The notes under the pieces are model-generated. The model did not search any database. It was given only the letters and a program-made list of their open reading frames with translations, and was not told where the DNA came from. Positions 25,805 through 34,485 of a stretch of 64,000 bases of DNA are shown here, one piece after another. Numbering within the stretch: the stretch's first letter is position 1; each line of letters begins with the position of its first letter. This DNA is from Candidatus Bacteroides pullicola (GTDB taxonomy: Bacteria; Bacteroidota; Bacteroidia; Bacteroidales; Bacteroidaceae): contig DXCV01000024.1 of NCBI GenBank assembly GCA_019115825.1, positions 1 to 64,000 of the forward strand, in the 5' to 3' direction. The position numbers were made by a program, and so were the translations under genes.

Positions 25805-27643
25805 ATGCTGAAACAATTTTTCTCCCTGCTGGGCCGCTACATCCGGCCTTACCGGAAATATTTGACTTGGGCCGTCATCCTGAACTTCGTGTCGCAGTGG
25901 CTCAACGTGTTCTCTTTCGCCGCCATCATCCCCATCCTGAACATCCTGTTCAAGATAGACAAGAAAGCCTACGAGTACCAAGAATGGGACTGGAGCCACA
26001 TCGACAAGGACGTGCTCATCAACAACGCCTCGTGGTGGATCAACAATTTCATCACCGAGCACGGTGCCTTCCTGACACTGGTCATGCTGGGCGGACTGCT
26101 TATCTTCATGACAATGCTGAAGACGGCGGGCTACTTCGCCTCGTCGGCCGTCATGGTGCCGCTGCGCACGGGTATAGTGCGCGACATCCGTGTCGAGGTC
26201 TACAACAAAGTGCTGCGGCTGCCCCTCAGCTTCTTCTCGGAAGAGCGCAAGGGAGACATCATCGCCCGCATGAGCGCGGACGTCACGGCGGTGGAAAACT
26301 CGCTGACCAGCTCCATCGACATGCTGTTGCGCAACCCCATCGCCCTCATCATCTACTTCTCCACGCTGTTCACCATCAGCTGGCAGATGACGCTGTTCGT
26401 CATCGTCGTCCTGCCCTTCGCAGGCTGGGTGATGGGAGTGGTCAGCCGCAAGCTGAAGCGGCAGTCGTCCACCGCGCAGGCACAGTGGGGCGACATCATG
26501 TCGCAACTGGACGAAACGCTGGGCGGCCTGCGCATCATCAAGGCGTTCCTGGCCGAGGGGAAGATGTCGAAGCGCTTCACCAAGACCAATGACGACTACC
26601 GCAAGGCCATGAACGAGATGGTCATCCGCCAAAGCTCGGCGCACCCCATGAGCGAGTTCCTGGGCACGTGTGTCATCGTCATCGTCCTGTGGTTCGGCGG
26701 CTCGCTCATCCTCAACACGGACTACGCGCCGATAGACGCCGCCACGTTCATCTTCTACATGGTCATCCTCTACAGCATCATCAACCCCCTGAAGGAGTTC
26801 GCCAAGGCGTTCTACAGCGTGCCCATGGGCCTGGCCAGCATGGACCGCATCGACATGATCCTGAAAGCGGAGAACCCCATCAAGGAGCCCGCCGCCCCCC
26901 TGCCCCTGACAAGCTTTGAAGACAAGATAGAGTTCCGCGACGTCAGCTTCAGCTACGTTGAGGGACGGCCCGTGCTGCGGCACATCAACCTCACCGTGCC
27001 CAAGGGCAAGACCATCGCCCTGGTGGGACAGTCCGGTTCGGGTAAGTCCACGCTGGTGGACCTCGTGCCGCGCTACCACGACATCAGCGAAGGCCAGCTG
27101 CTCATCGACGGCAAGGATGTAAAGGACGTCTCCATCCACAGCCTGCGCGCCCTCATCGGCAACGTCAACCAGGAGGCCATCCTCTTCAACGACACCTTCT
27201 ACAACAACATCACCTTCGGCGTGGAGAACGCCACCATGGAGCAGGTCATCGAAGCGGCCAAGATTGCCAACGCCCACGACTTCATCATGGAGACGGAGCA
27301 GGGCTATGACACGATGATAGGCGACCGCGGCGGACGCCTGTCCGGCGGACAGCGCCAGCGCGTCAGCATCGCCCGCGCCATCCTGAAGAACCCGCCCATC
27401 CTCATCCTGGACGAAGCCACCTCGGCCCTTGACACGGAGAGTGAACGCCTGGTGCAGGAAGCCCTGGAGCGCCTGATGAAGTCGCGCACCACCATCGCCA
27501 TCGCCCACCGCCTGAGCACTATCCGCAACGCGGACGAAATCTACGTCATGCACGAAGGCGAAATCGTGGAACGCGGCACGCACGAGGAGCTGATTGCCAA
27601 GAACGGATACTACAAGAAGCTGAATGACATGCAGAGCCTGTAA
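25805..27643 (+). CDS. ABC exporter, fused membrane and ATPase domains (MsbA-like)
   Basis: 612 residues from the ATG at 25805; the frame upstream overlaps the promoter. The N-terminal half is an ABC type I exporter membrane domain with six helices (the first, YLTWAVILNFVSQWLNVFSFAAIIPIL-like, at about residues 20-45) and a large extra segment at ~55-85. The C-terminal half is the ATPase: Walker A in 'VGQSGSGKSTLVDLVPRY', signature 'GRLSGGQRQRVSIARAI', Walker B 'ILILDEATSALDTES', H-loop 'IAHRLSTI'. The family includes lipid A flippases and polysaccharide exporters. Next to three glycosyltransferases it may export their product, but an MsbA role is equally possible. Confidence 0.9.
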   Translation: MLKQFFSLLGRYIRPYRKYLTWAVILNFVSQWLNVFSFAAIIPILNILFKIDKKAYEYQEWDWSHIDKDVLINNASWWINNFITEHGAFLTLVMLGGLLIFMTMLKTAGYFASSAVMVPLRTGIVRDIRVEVYNKVLRLPLSFFSEERKGDIIARMSADVTAVENSLTSSIDMLLRNPIALIIYFSTLFTISWQMTLFVIVVLPFAGWVMGVVSRKLKRQSSTAQAQWGDIMSQLDETLGGLRIIKAFLAEGKMSKRFTKTNDDYRKAMNEMVIRQSSAHPMSEFLGTCVIVIVLWFGGSLILNTDYAPIDAATFIFYMVILYSIINPLKEFAKAFYSVPMGLASMDRIDMILKAENPIKEPAAPLPLTSFEDKIEFRDVSFSYVEGRPVLRHINLTVPKGKTIALVGQSGSGKSTLVDLVPRYHDISEGQLLIDGKDVKDVSIHSLRALIGNVNQEAILFNDTFYNNITFGVENATMEQVIEAAKIANAHDFIMETEQGYDTMIGDRGGRLSGGQRQRVSIARAILKNPPILILDEATSALDTESERLVQEALERLMKSRTTIAIAHRLSTIRNADEIYVMHEGEIVERGTHEELIAKNGYYKKLNDMQSL

Positions 27644-27650
27644 GAAACAA

Positions 27651-27691
27651 AGCGGAGAAATGCGCCAAAAGATAAAGCACATTTCTCCGCT
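27651..27691. terminator. Bidirectional terminator-like hairpin
   Basis: A perfect 12-bp stem: AGCGGAGAAATG at 27651-27662 and CATTTCTCCGCT at 27680-27691, in the convergent gap between the exporter and the minus-strand operon. The T-tract is weak, so the assignment rests on position and stem. Confidence 0.6.
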
Positions 27692-27742
27692 CTGTTAATC
27701 AGGAGTTCCGAATATATCTCTCCAAACTAAAAATATAATCTC

Positions 27743-29206
27743 TTAACGTGAAAGGACAGCATCTGGATGTTCATGCAAATAGTCAGGCATACACTCTCCT
27801 GTAACCGCCCCAATAAAGGTAGGATCGGAAATATAAAAGCGAGAACCTTTATAAAGATAACTTGTACCTTCAACTGATTCATCCAATCGTACCGCCACAC
27901 AAGCATGACCTGGAAAAAATACCAATTGATTTTCTACACCCAATACTTCCCATAACAAGTAAGAATAGAATACTGAACGGTCCTCGCAATCGCACTTCGG
28001 GTAAAACAATATTTCTTCAAAAAAATATGGTTTTTCAAAACCATGTTGTTTAGGATCCGTGGCATAGTCGAAAGCATATTGCACGAATTGCAAGAGCATA
28101 TTGATGGCCTGAAGCCGAGGGAGATCTTCCAACTGTTCACGCAACTGTGCAACCACCGTTTTACGCACATCCGGACAAAGCATCGAATAGGCATAACATT
28201 CCACATCCATCTGCGGATAGCGGTAAAGCAAAGGCATCAAGTTGGCATTCAACTCGCCATGAATCGTCAGACCGTCTACACCTATATGATAATGATGAGC
28301 CTTATAAGGCACTAATGGGGCTTGAACCAACGACAAATCCAAAGGACGACCAGCCTCTGCATCTACCGGCAATTCACAAGTATAAAATGTAAGGACATCC
28401 ATATCCTCACGCTCCGTCAAGCTATCCCGATAAATATAGAACCGTTGCCCGTTTATCTTCGCATAAGTATGGGCATAAACCATCTGCTTCAAGGCAACAA
28501 GCAACATAGGTCTGCCCGCTTTATCTTGAGCCAGACGTACATTATAGCCTAAATGGCAAAGTAAAAAATGCTCTAACGCTATACGTAATGGAACTACAGA
28601 AGAAGCATAGCACGATGCGACATAATCGCGCACCATCTGAAAGACAAACCAGTCGTTTAATCTATAGGCAGCAGCAGCTTGTTGTAAGGCTGGCACCACA
28701 CGACGGTTCACTTCCTTCTGCCGGAATTGCCGCCACAAAACGGCATAATCCCCCGTATTCATTTGGCTCGGACATGCACCTACATCGACTTTAGGCACCT
28801 CTACGTACATGCCGTAAAAGTCAAAACCATATCTCTTTTGTGCAGGAAGGGGTGCTTTGGGCAAAGGTTCCGGCCTTTCCTCTGCGGGAATAACTATCGT
28901 GTCGGGCACCGGACTGACCTCTACAATAGGGTCAGGTTCTTTCCGGACAGGCGGTTCGATATCGGGATGGGCCACAGGCGCCTTGACCGGTTTAGGCACC
29001 GTATCCCGCTGCACGCCGCGAAAAGCATCATATTCCCTCCAAATGCTTTCCAAATATTTATCATAGTTATCAAGAAGACTTTGGCGGAAATCAGCATAAT
29101 CATTCAAAAGCCTCTTCCGATAATCTTGAAAAGACTCGTTGTTTTGAGCAGAAACAGGCATCATACCTATCATTACCAAAAATAAAAAGACGAGAGGCTT
29201 CTTCAT
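27743..29206 (-). CDS. Exported transglutaminase-like protein
   Basis: 487 residues. It has a signal peptide (MKKPLVFLFLVMIGMMPVSA), a charged helical region at ~22-70, and a Pro/Glu-rich linker at ~70-120 that could span the periplasm or lie outside. The C-terminus has a plausible Cys-His-Asp triad in transglutaminase-like order: 'YPKCDCEDRSVFYSYLLWEV', then 'FFPGHACVAV', then 'FYISDPTFIG'. It could cleave or cross-link peptide bonds in the envelope. It is the most distal gene of the nine-gene minus-strand operon, 113 nt after its neighbour, with a hairpin between. I do not recognise a named family; the triad is my reading. Confidence 0.65.
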   Translation of the reverse strand: MKKPLVFLFLVMIGMMPVSAQNNESFQDYRKRLLNDYADFRQSLLDNYDKYLESIWREYDAFRGVQRDTVPKPVKAPVAHPDIEPPVRKEPDPIVEVSPVPDTIVIPAEERPEPLPKAPLPAQKRYGFDFYGMYVEVPKVDVGACPSQMNTGDYAVLWRQFRQKEVNRRVVPALQQAAAAYRLNDWFVFQMVRDYVASCYASSVVPLRIALEHFLLCHLGYNVRLAQDKAGRPMLLVALKQMVYAHTYAKINGQRFYIYRDSLTEREDMDVLTFYTCELPVDAEAGRPLDLSLVQAPLVPYKAHHYHIGVDGLTIHGELNANLMPLLYRYPQMDVECYAYSMLCPDVRKTVVAQLREQLEDLPRLQAINMLLQFVQYAFDYATDPKQHGFEKPYFFEEILFYPKCDCEDRSVFYSYLLWEVLGVENQLVFFPGHACVAVRLDESVEGTSYLYKGSRFYISDPTFIGAVTGECMPDYLHEHPDAVLSR

Positions 29207-29261
29207 ATATCTGCTACATTATAAGGTAACATTAAAGACGCAATAATAGCCGCGCCATATT

Positions 29262-29299
29262 TGAGGGTGTACCCTTCATGCAAGCAGGACACACCCTCA
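29262..29299. terminator. Intra-operon hairpin (possible attenuator)
   Basis: TGAGGGTGT (29262-29270) pairs with ACACCCTCA (29291-29299) in the only long gap inside the nine-gene operon. It may reduce read-through into the transglutaminase-like gene or mark a processing site. Confidence 0.45.
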
Positions 29300-29319
29300 T
29301 TGGCAAATGGCAAGATAAT

Positions 29320-29958
29320 TTATTCCGTCTCAAATCCTTCTTTTACAAATTCAGAGATTTGAGTGGCATACTTTTGTGCGGCAGCACTTTCCTTTGCGGC
29401 TTCCTCCATAGCACGGATGCGGGCTTTTGATGCAGCGCTTTCGTTCACAATGAAGTAGGTCTGCATTTCAAAGGTTCCGTCACCATTCTCGCGGATTATG
29501 CTATATGATTCATCCATCTCACCACGGATTTCTTTCTCCACCAGACGCTCGTAGGCGGCATAGAAATTATCCATCTCGCCCTCAACATCCACACCATCAC
29601 CGGCCATGTCGCTCATCACACGACCTTTTATGTAACTACCTGAAGACTGTGCATAAGTCAAGCAAGCATTATTTATGGCCATCTGCTTGCCTACATTCTT
29701 AGACTTGAATTTGGAAGCAATGCCCACCACTTCTTTGGCATCGTCACCCAGTGTGTTTAACTTGTCGAAATGTTTCAGCAAGGTAACATCCGCACTGCGC
29801 GATGTTCCGAAAATCTCCCAACCACCTTTCTTCAGTTCTTTCTTACGGTCTTTGTACTCTTTCTTCAATTCTTTTTCCAACGCTTTGTTCTGTGCCTCCA
29901 TCACGGGAGCCACCAAACAAAGTGCCAGCAAAAACATAACAATCTTTCTCATAATCAT
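29320..29958 (-). CDS. Small exported protein of unknown function
   Basis: 212 residues starting MIMRKIVMFLLALCLVAPVMEAQ, a signal peptide (the second Met is an alternative start). A lysine-rich helix follows ('LEKELKKEYKDRKKELKKGG'). The rest reads as a mixed alpha/beta domain with 'AINNACLTYAQSSGSYIKGR' and ends in an Ala/Glu-rich helix. The region 'MQTYFIVNESAASKARIRAM' recalls periplasmic proteins that process a pool of envelope components, but I do not recognise a family. It is the eighth gene of the operon, 36 nt after the DUF4384-like gene. Confidence 0.7.
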   Translation of the reverse strand: MIMRKIVMFLLALCLVAPVMEAQNKALEKELKKEYKDRKKELKKGGWEIFGTSRSADVTLLKHFDKLNTLGDDAKEVVGIASKFKSKNVGKQMAINNACLTYAQSSGSYIKGRVMSDMAGDGVDVEGEMDNFYAAYERLVEKEIRGEMDESYSIIRENGDGTFEMQTYFIVNESAASKARIRAMEEAAKESAAAQKYATQISEFVKEGFETE

Positions 29959-29994
29959 TTTCTTTTTAATGGTTAATATTCAAGAAATATAAAA

Positions 29995-30870
29995 TCACTT
30001 CTTAATCTCGATGTGCATCACCTTTACTCCCATCTTCTTGTCTCGCTTGCGGCATGTGCCCAACCACTTGCTAAAGTCCTCATAACTGAGTTGCCGGGGC
30101 AGGGCGTCACTTACCTGGGTATCTAACGCCTTGGTGAAAGGCTCGGGCGAGAAGATGACGTACAAGCGGTTACGCTCAATATCACTACCACAGGTCAGTG
30201 TATATTCGTCCACTTTGCCACTTTCCTCCTCTGCTTTGGCTTCTGAAAAGAAGATATACTCACGTCCATGCTCTACTGGCTGCTGGCCGTCTGCATCATC
30301 AATATAAGGTAGCAGGCAATAAGCTACTGGAGTTTCGTCCACCAAGTAGGCAGCCACATATCCATCTACAGGCGAACGGAACAGCAAGTACATATCGTCA
30401 CCTCCCCGAAAGCCGACATCGGCAAACTTTTTCTCCGTGCCGTTGCGCAAAACAACAGCCTCGAAGTCTACCGCCTCGTTGGACAATTCACGTGCTTTAC
30501 CACACGCACTACACTTCACAACCAACATATCATCCACAAACTCCACTTCGTACTCCGGTTCGCCCACATCCTCCAACCATTCACCCTTCACTTCCGTTGA
30601 ACTAAGTTGAGAAAAATAAGTGTTCTCCTCCCCGTTAGCCAAAGTCTCACTTTGCGTAGTGCTTTGCGAAACAATGGTGCCAAATTCGCGAGCCAATGCC
30701 TGTAGCTTGGCTCCCTCCCAAGCCTTCAGCTTGGCTTGGTTGGGAGACTCGTTGCCCTCTGCGTAGTAGGTGTACTCTCCGCAGACTTGCTTCACACGTT
30801 GGGCATGGAGGGTGAGAGGGAGGAGCAAGAAGAAGTATAAAAAAAGATATCTCTTTTGTTTCATACCCAA
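29995..30870 (-). CDS. Exported DUF4384-like protein
   Basis: 291 residues. It has a signal peptide (MKQKRYLFLYFFLLLPLTLHA; the start could be MGM or the second Met). An N-terminal SIMPL/LPP20-like segment holds 'NQAKLKAWEGAKLQALAREF'. The domain 'GGDDMYLLFRSPVDGYVAAY' followed by 'AYCLLPY' and 'YIFFSEAKAEEES' matches the shape of DUF4384 (strand-rich, with 'G.V..Y' then 'LFP' and later 'VIFSP'), a domain known to occur beside caspase-like peptidases in bacteria. That association is repeated here: the caspase gene is in the same operon. Function of DUF4384 is unknown. Confidence 0.7.
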   Translation of the reverse strand: MGMKQKRYLFLYFFLLLPLTLHAQRVKQVCGEYTYYAEGNESPNQAKLKAWEGAKLQALAREFGTIVSQSTTQSETLANGEENTYFSQLSSTEVKGEWLEDVGEPEYEVEFVDDMLVVKCSACGKARELSNEAVDFEAVVLRNGTEKKFADVGFRGGDDMYLLFRSPVDGYVAAYLVDETPVAYCLLPYIDDADGQQPVEHGREYIFFSEAKAEEESGKVDEYTLTCGSDIERNRLYVIFSPEPFTKALDTQVSDALPRQLSYEDFSKWLGTCRKRDKKMGVKVMHIEIKK

Positions 30871-30877
30871 AATTTCA

Positions 30878-32326
30878 TTAAGGCTGTTCGGTTACAGGAC
30901 GAATGGGAAGACCATAATAACGCGGTTGACCAGCTGTAGGCCAATCATTATCCCAGTAACTATCTATGTGAAAAGTACCTGCCATAGTAGGATCTTCCTC
31001 ATTCAAAGTACCTAGCCAATAATAAGATTGGTTGCCTTGTTCCACAGATTCCCCGATACGCATAGGAGCCATCGGAATGAAGATAGTATTACCATTTACT
31101 GTACTGGTATATCTGACTCCTTCAACCCCATTCACGTATGCCCATTCAACTTCTGAATGTGATTTCAAGCTCCAGAATTCATTACCTGACGGGATACGCC
31201 ATCCACCTCCCCATGTCAGACGTGCAAGGTCAAATGCTGAACCGCTAATATCAGTAGGAGGATTGGCACTTGGATAATAATTCAAATTGGTGGATGTCAA
31301 TTCTCCAGACTTGTCTCCCCAACCATAAAGACCTCCATAATCTTCCGGTGAAGTGGCACCCAGATTCCAAGACGACCAATAAAGCGGCTGACCGTTATCA
31401 CCATCAAAGCCCATATAAATGGCCTCGCCTACAGTCGGTTTTGGAGTAGGAACAGTATTTCTTGAAATAGTAATCGGATAGGTGTATTGCTGCCCGGCTT
31501 CCCACTCTGATTGTGGAATAATAAAATTATAATCATTTCCATCAATAGTCAATACAAACTCTGCATCTTCATTAATAGAGGTTGGTATAACCAACATATC
31601 TATATTTTGAACAACTGTTGAAGACAAAGCACAGTCAGCAGGCACTTCAATAGTAGCGGTAGCATCATTATCTCCATGAATATATCCTTTTTGCAACCGT
31701 GTATCTACAGTAAACACTCCTTTATTACTAATGACAGCATAAAAATCATCTGTAGACCTATTTCTTAGGACAACTTTACTTACCAAACCTTCACCTACAT
31801 CATTACTGCTTTTAGTAAGTGCCAAAGTTATCCGTGCTAAAGCATGTTGAAATTGAATCCGTGCCGTGCCATCTGACAGACTGACTTCATTGGCACTTAA
31901 CCCGTACATATAATCTGTTTGTCCGTCCTCTTTATAGGTTAAATCAACATCTTGCCGATATACCCACCAAGCCACACCAGCTGCTCCAACTTCCTCTCTA
32001 CGCAATTCTGCTTCATATGGATAAACAGCACCTACTATAGAAGGATTCTCCGGCAACATAACTTCTTCCATCTGCCAATTACCATCGTAAGTAGCCAAAT
32101 TATTGAAATAATCAACATCCCATGGAGTTATCACACTGATTTGGTCGCCGCTTTTAAATTCCGTTCCCGTCACTATGGCTTTAGTTCCCGCAATAGAAGT
32201 TTCTATTTTCAGCAGATTTCCTTTCTCCTGCATTACAGCATTGTCTTCCTCCTGGCTACACGAAGCTATACCTATCGCCCCAAGTGTAAGCAGCAATGCA
32301 CCGATTATCGTCTTTATTGATTTCAT
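30878..32326 (-). CDS. Fimbrillin-like lipoprotein with C-terminal FISUMP-type domain
   Basis: 482 residues with a lipoprotein signal (TLGAIGIASCSQEED). The N-terminal ~290 residues read as a fimbrillin/Mfa-like beta domain: 'IAGTKAIVTGTEFKSGDQIS', 'IQFQHALARITLALTKSS' and 'WEAGQQYTYPITISR'. The C-terminal ~180 residues carry FISUMP (Fibrobacter major paralogous) features: 'LYWSSWNLGATSPEDYGGLY' then 'WGGGWRIPSGNEFWSL' and the closing 'GLPIRPV'. Such domains are lectin-like and may bind carbohydrate, so this could be a tip adhesin. It lies 17 nt after the next fimbrillin gene and 7 nt before the DUF4384-like gene. Confidence 0.82.
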   Translation of the reverse strand: MKSIKTIIGALLLTLGAIGIASCSQEEDNAVMQEKGNLLKIETSIAGTKAIVTGTEFKSGDQISVITPWDVDYFNNLATYDGNWQMEEVMLPENPSIVGAVYPYEAELRREEVGAAGVAWWVYRQDVDLTYKEDGQTDYMYGLSANEVSLSDGTARIQFQHALARITLALTKSSNDVGEGLVSKVVLRNRSTDDFYAVISNKGVFTVDTRLQKGYIHGDNDATATIEVPADCALSSTVVQNIDMLVIPTSINEDAEFVLTIDGNDYNFIIPQSEWEAGQQYTYPITISRNTVPTPKPTVGEAIYMGFDGDNGQPLYWSSWNLGATSPEDYGGLYGWGDKSGELTSTNLNYYPSANPPTDISGSAFDLARLTWGGGWRIPSGNEFWSLKSHSEVEWAYVNGVEGVRYTSTVNGNTIFIPMAPMRIGESVEQGNQSYYWLGTLNEEDPTMAGTFHIDSYWDNDWPTAGQPRYYGLPIRPVTEQP

Positions 32327-32343
32327 AGCTGTTTCTGTCTTAC

Positions 32344-33282
32344 TTATTCTACATAATTGTCATCACCCACGGTGATTTCTTCTTGCGTATTGTTCTCCCA
32401 AGGAGTGATTTCACCTTCAGTCACCAATACGTTGTGATTCTTATCCACTACTAACGTATACGTATACTGCTGTCCGGCTTCCCAAACAGTAGCAGGCAAA
32501 GGAACCATCACATATTCTCCGTCCAGCTCAATAAGCATTGTACGATTCAACACTTTCTCTGTCGGGATGGCAAGGAAACGGTAAGTGTTCGTTCCTTCCC
32601 CTTCGACATAGAGGTTACTCGGATTGGTTATGTTAAACGGCATGTCGCCCCACTCCGTATCGATAATACTGCCCGTAGTCGCATCCATGGTTCCATGCAA
32701 GGGAACTCCATTGACCACGAAGCCCGCAACATATGCTTCGCCCTCGTAGTCTGCCGTTTTGTATGCAATCAACCGGATCTGCGCCAAGGCGTGTTTGAAG
32801 TATATGGTAGCATGCGGTTGAGCATTGCTTACGGTGGCATTTGTACCTGAAGCAAGGTCGTAACTACAACCATACAAGTAATCATTTGCACCGCCATTCA
32901 TGGATACAGGTACACTGTTCAAGGTGGCAGTCTCATCATAAGGATAGTAAGCGTAGATGAATGTGGGACGCTCGTCCAAGAACACCTCACGGCTCAAAGT
33001 ACATTCTCCTTTCGAATATTCCACACTCACATTTTCAATATCTTCCTGCAACTCACCCGTTGCTTGAGTAACGCCGAAGATGCCGAAATTGGTCAGGTCG
33101 GGTAAGGTCGTTCCATTAATAATGGTCCGGGTGTCTGTACTCACACTGATTTCCAAGGGGACACGTCCTTCCTCCAAGTTCATCGGTTCGTTGTCCTGCT
33201 GACTACATGCAGCAAGCAAGAGTGGCAGGGCGCAAAACGCCGCTGCCCGATATAATAAGTTCTTTTTCATAATACCACTCAT
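32344..33282 (-). CDS. Fimbrillin-like lipoprotein
   Basis: 312 residues; its ATG overlaps the stop codon of the upstream gene (33279-33282). The second Met, MKKNLLYRAAAFC, is an alternative start. Lipobox LLLAACSQQ. The fimbrillin pattern is clear: 'EISVSTDTRTIINGTTL', 'TFIYAYYPYDETATLN', 'ATIYFKHALAQIRLIAYK' and 'WEAGQQYTYTLVVDKN'. Type V pilin subunits are exported as lipoproteins, then cleaved after Arg or Lys so a donor strand of the next subunit can insert; the TR in 'TDTRTII' is a candidate site (inference). Middle member of the three fimbrillin-like genes. Confidence 0.82.
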   Translation of the reverse strand: MSGIMKKNLLYRAAAFCALPLLLAACSQQDNEPMNLEEGRVPLEISVSTDTRTIINGTTLPDLTNFGIFGVTQATGELQEDIENVSVEYSKGECTLSREVFLDERPTFIYAYYPYDETATLNSVPVSMNGGANDYLYGCSYDLASGTNATVSNAQPHATIYFKHALAQIRLIAYKTADYEGEAYVAGFVVNGVPLHGTMDATTGSIIDTEWGDMPFNITNPSNLYVEGEGTNTYRFLAIPTEKVLNRTMLIELDGEYVMVPLPATVWEAGQQYTYTLVVDKNHNVLVTEGEITPWENNTQEEITVGDDNYVE

Positions 33283-34472
33283 TTATTGATGATTATTGTT
33301 CCTTCGTCATTGTCCTGCCATTCCTCCACGATGACATCGCCTACCACCAAACCATTCTCAGTGATGGTCAGCGGATAAGTATATTCCACTCCCGGCTCCC
33401 AAGAGGTTTCAGTGAATGTCCATGAGAGGATGTAATCATTGTCGAACCATAATTGGACGTGTGCCATATCCGCCCCAAACTTGGTCGGTACAATGAAAGT
33501 TTCCACTGACTGCACGTCCGTACTCGGCGTAATGGAGCAATCCAGCCATATTCCATCATGGTCATTATAAATAGGCGTAAGCGTACCGGTCGCCATGTTC
33601 AACATACCTTCCCAAGGTATGGCTTCATAACGGTCATAAGTCTCTGGATTGTTACGATTGCCAATCACCACCGTATTGATTGTTCCTCCTATGCCATTCT
33701 CGCCTTCGAGGGCAATATCAAACTTAACTTTTGCCATGACATGATTTAAGTGGATATTGGCTGCAAGGTTTGTCGTATTCAACCCCTCGCACGTACCATA
33801 TAGGTAATCTATGCCATTGTATACTGCAAATTCCCGTGGATTTGCACTCTGTTGGTAAGGCCAGTAAGCAATCATGGCCATGTCGCCTTCGAAAGGCTCC
33901 AGTTCAGGCAAACTCCACTCGGCATTATCAAAATCGTAAGGTATCAACAGATTGTTCTGCCAAATATCACCTTGCAGGTTTCCGTAAAGTAGGAAACCGC
34001 CGAGAGCCGTTTCGCTTATAAAGTCCACTGCCGATTCCTCACCCCACGGAGTATAGGTAATGGAAGCGAGGTGCAACGCATCAAGTGTGGTAAACGACAC
34101 GACATTGCCTCGTACCTCACTCCGGCCATCCGTAGCACAGAACACTACGTAATAAGTTGTACCAGGCTCCAAATCGCCTAGACCACAATAATATTCCCAA
34201 TCAGCAGGCGAATCGCTGTCGTTAAAATCTATTTCCGCAAACAACCGTTCGGCATCAGCCATGTCTCCTGACTTGGAAATCAGGAAATAACATTCAGCTT
34301 TTGAACTTACACTGCCCGTGAGGATAATGTAATTCGAAGTAACCTCCACTTCTCCAGTCACCACCGCAGGCACTGTGTTCAGAGGTCCCTCCACATCCTG
34401 GCAACCGACCAATGTCAAACACGCCAAGAGTATTCCTAAAGTATATCGTATAGCTTTCATATTCATTCTCAT
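33279..34472 (-). CDS. Fimbrillin-like lipoprotein with N-terminal Fn3-like segment
   Basis: 397 residues. Lipoprotein signal MKAIRYTLGILLACLTLVGCQ, the third Met of MRMNMK being an equally good start. An Fn3-like segment comes first ('VTGEVEVTSNYIILTGSVSS' to 'LEPGTTYYVVFCATDGRSEV'), then a fimbrillin-like domain ('MAMIAYWPYQQSANPREFAV', 'NIHLNHVMAKVKFDIALEGE', 'WEPGVEYTYPLTITENG'). The layout, with an extra N-terminal domain, suggests an anchor or accessory subunit. The next gene overlaps its stop codon, indicating translational coupling and fixed stoichiometry. Confidence 0.8.
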   Translation of the reverse strand: MRMNMKAIRYTLGILLACLTLVGCQDVEGPLNTVPAVVTGEVEVTSNYIILTGSVSSKAECYFLISKSGDMADAERLFAEIDFNDSDSPADWEYYCGLGDLEPGTTYYVVFCATDGRSEVRGNVVSFTTLDALHLASITYTPWGEESAVDFISETALGGFLLYGNLQGDIWQNNLLIPYDFDNAEWSLPELEPFEGDMAMIAYWPYQQSANPREFAVYNGIDYLYGTCEGLNTTNLAANIHLNHVMAKVKFDIALEGENGIGGTINTVVIGNRNNPETYDRYEAIPWEGMLNMATGTLTPIYNDHDGIWLDCSITPSTDVQSVETFIVPTKFGADMAHVQLWFDNDYILSWTFTETSWEPGVEYTYPLTITENGLVVGDVIVEEWQDNDEGTIIINK

Positions 34473-34485
34473 TAAAATGTTTTGT

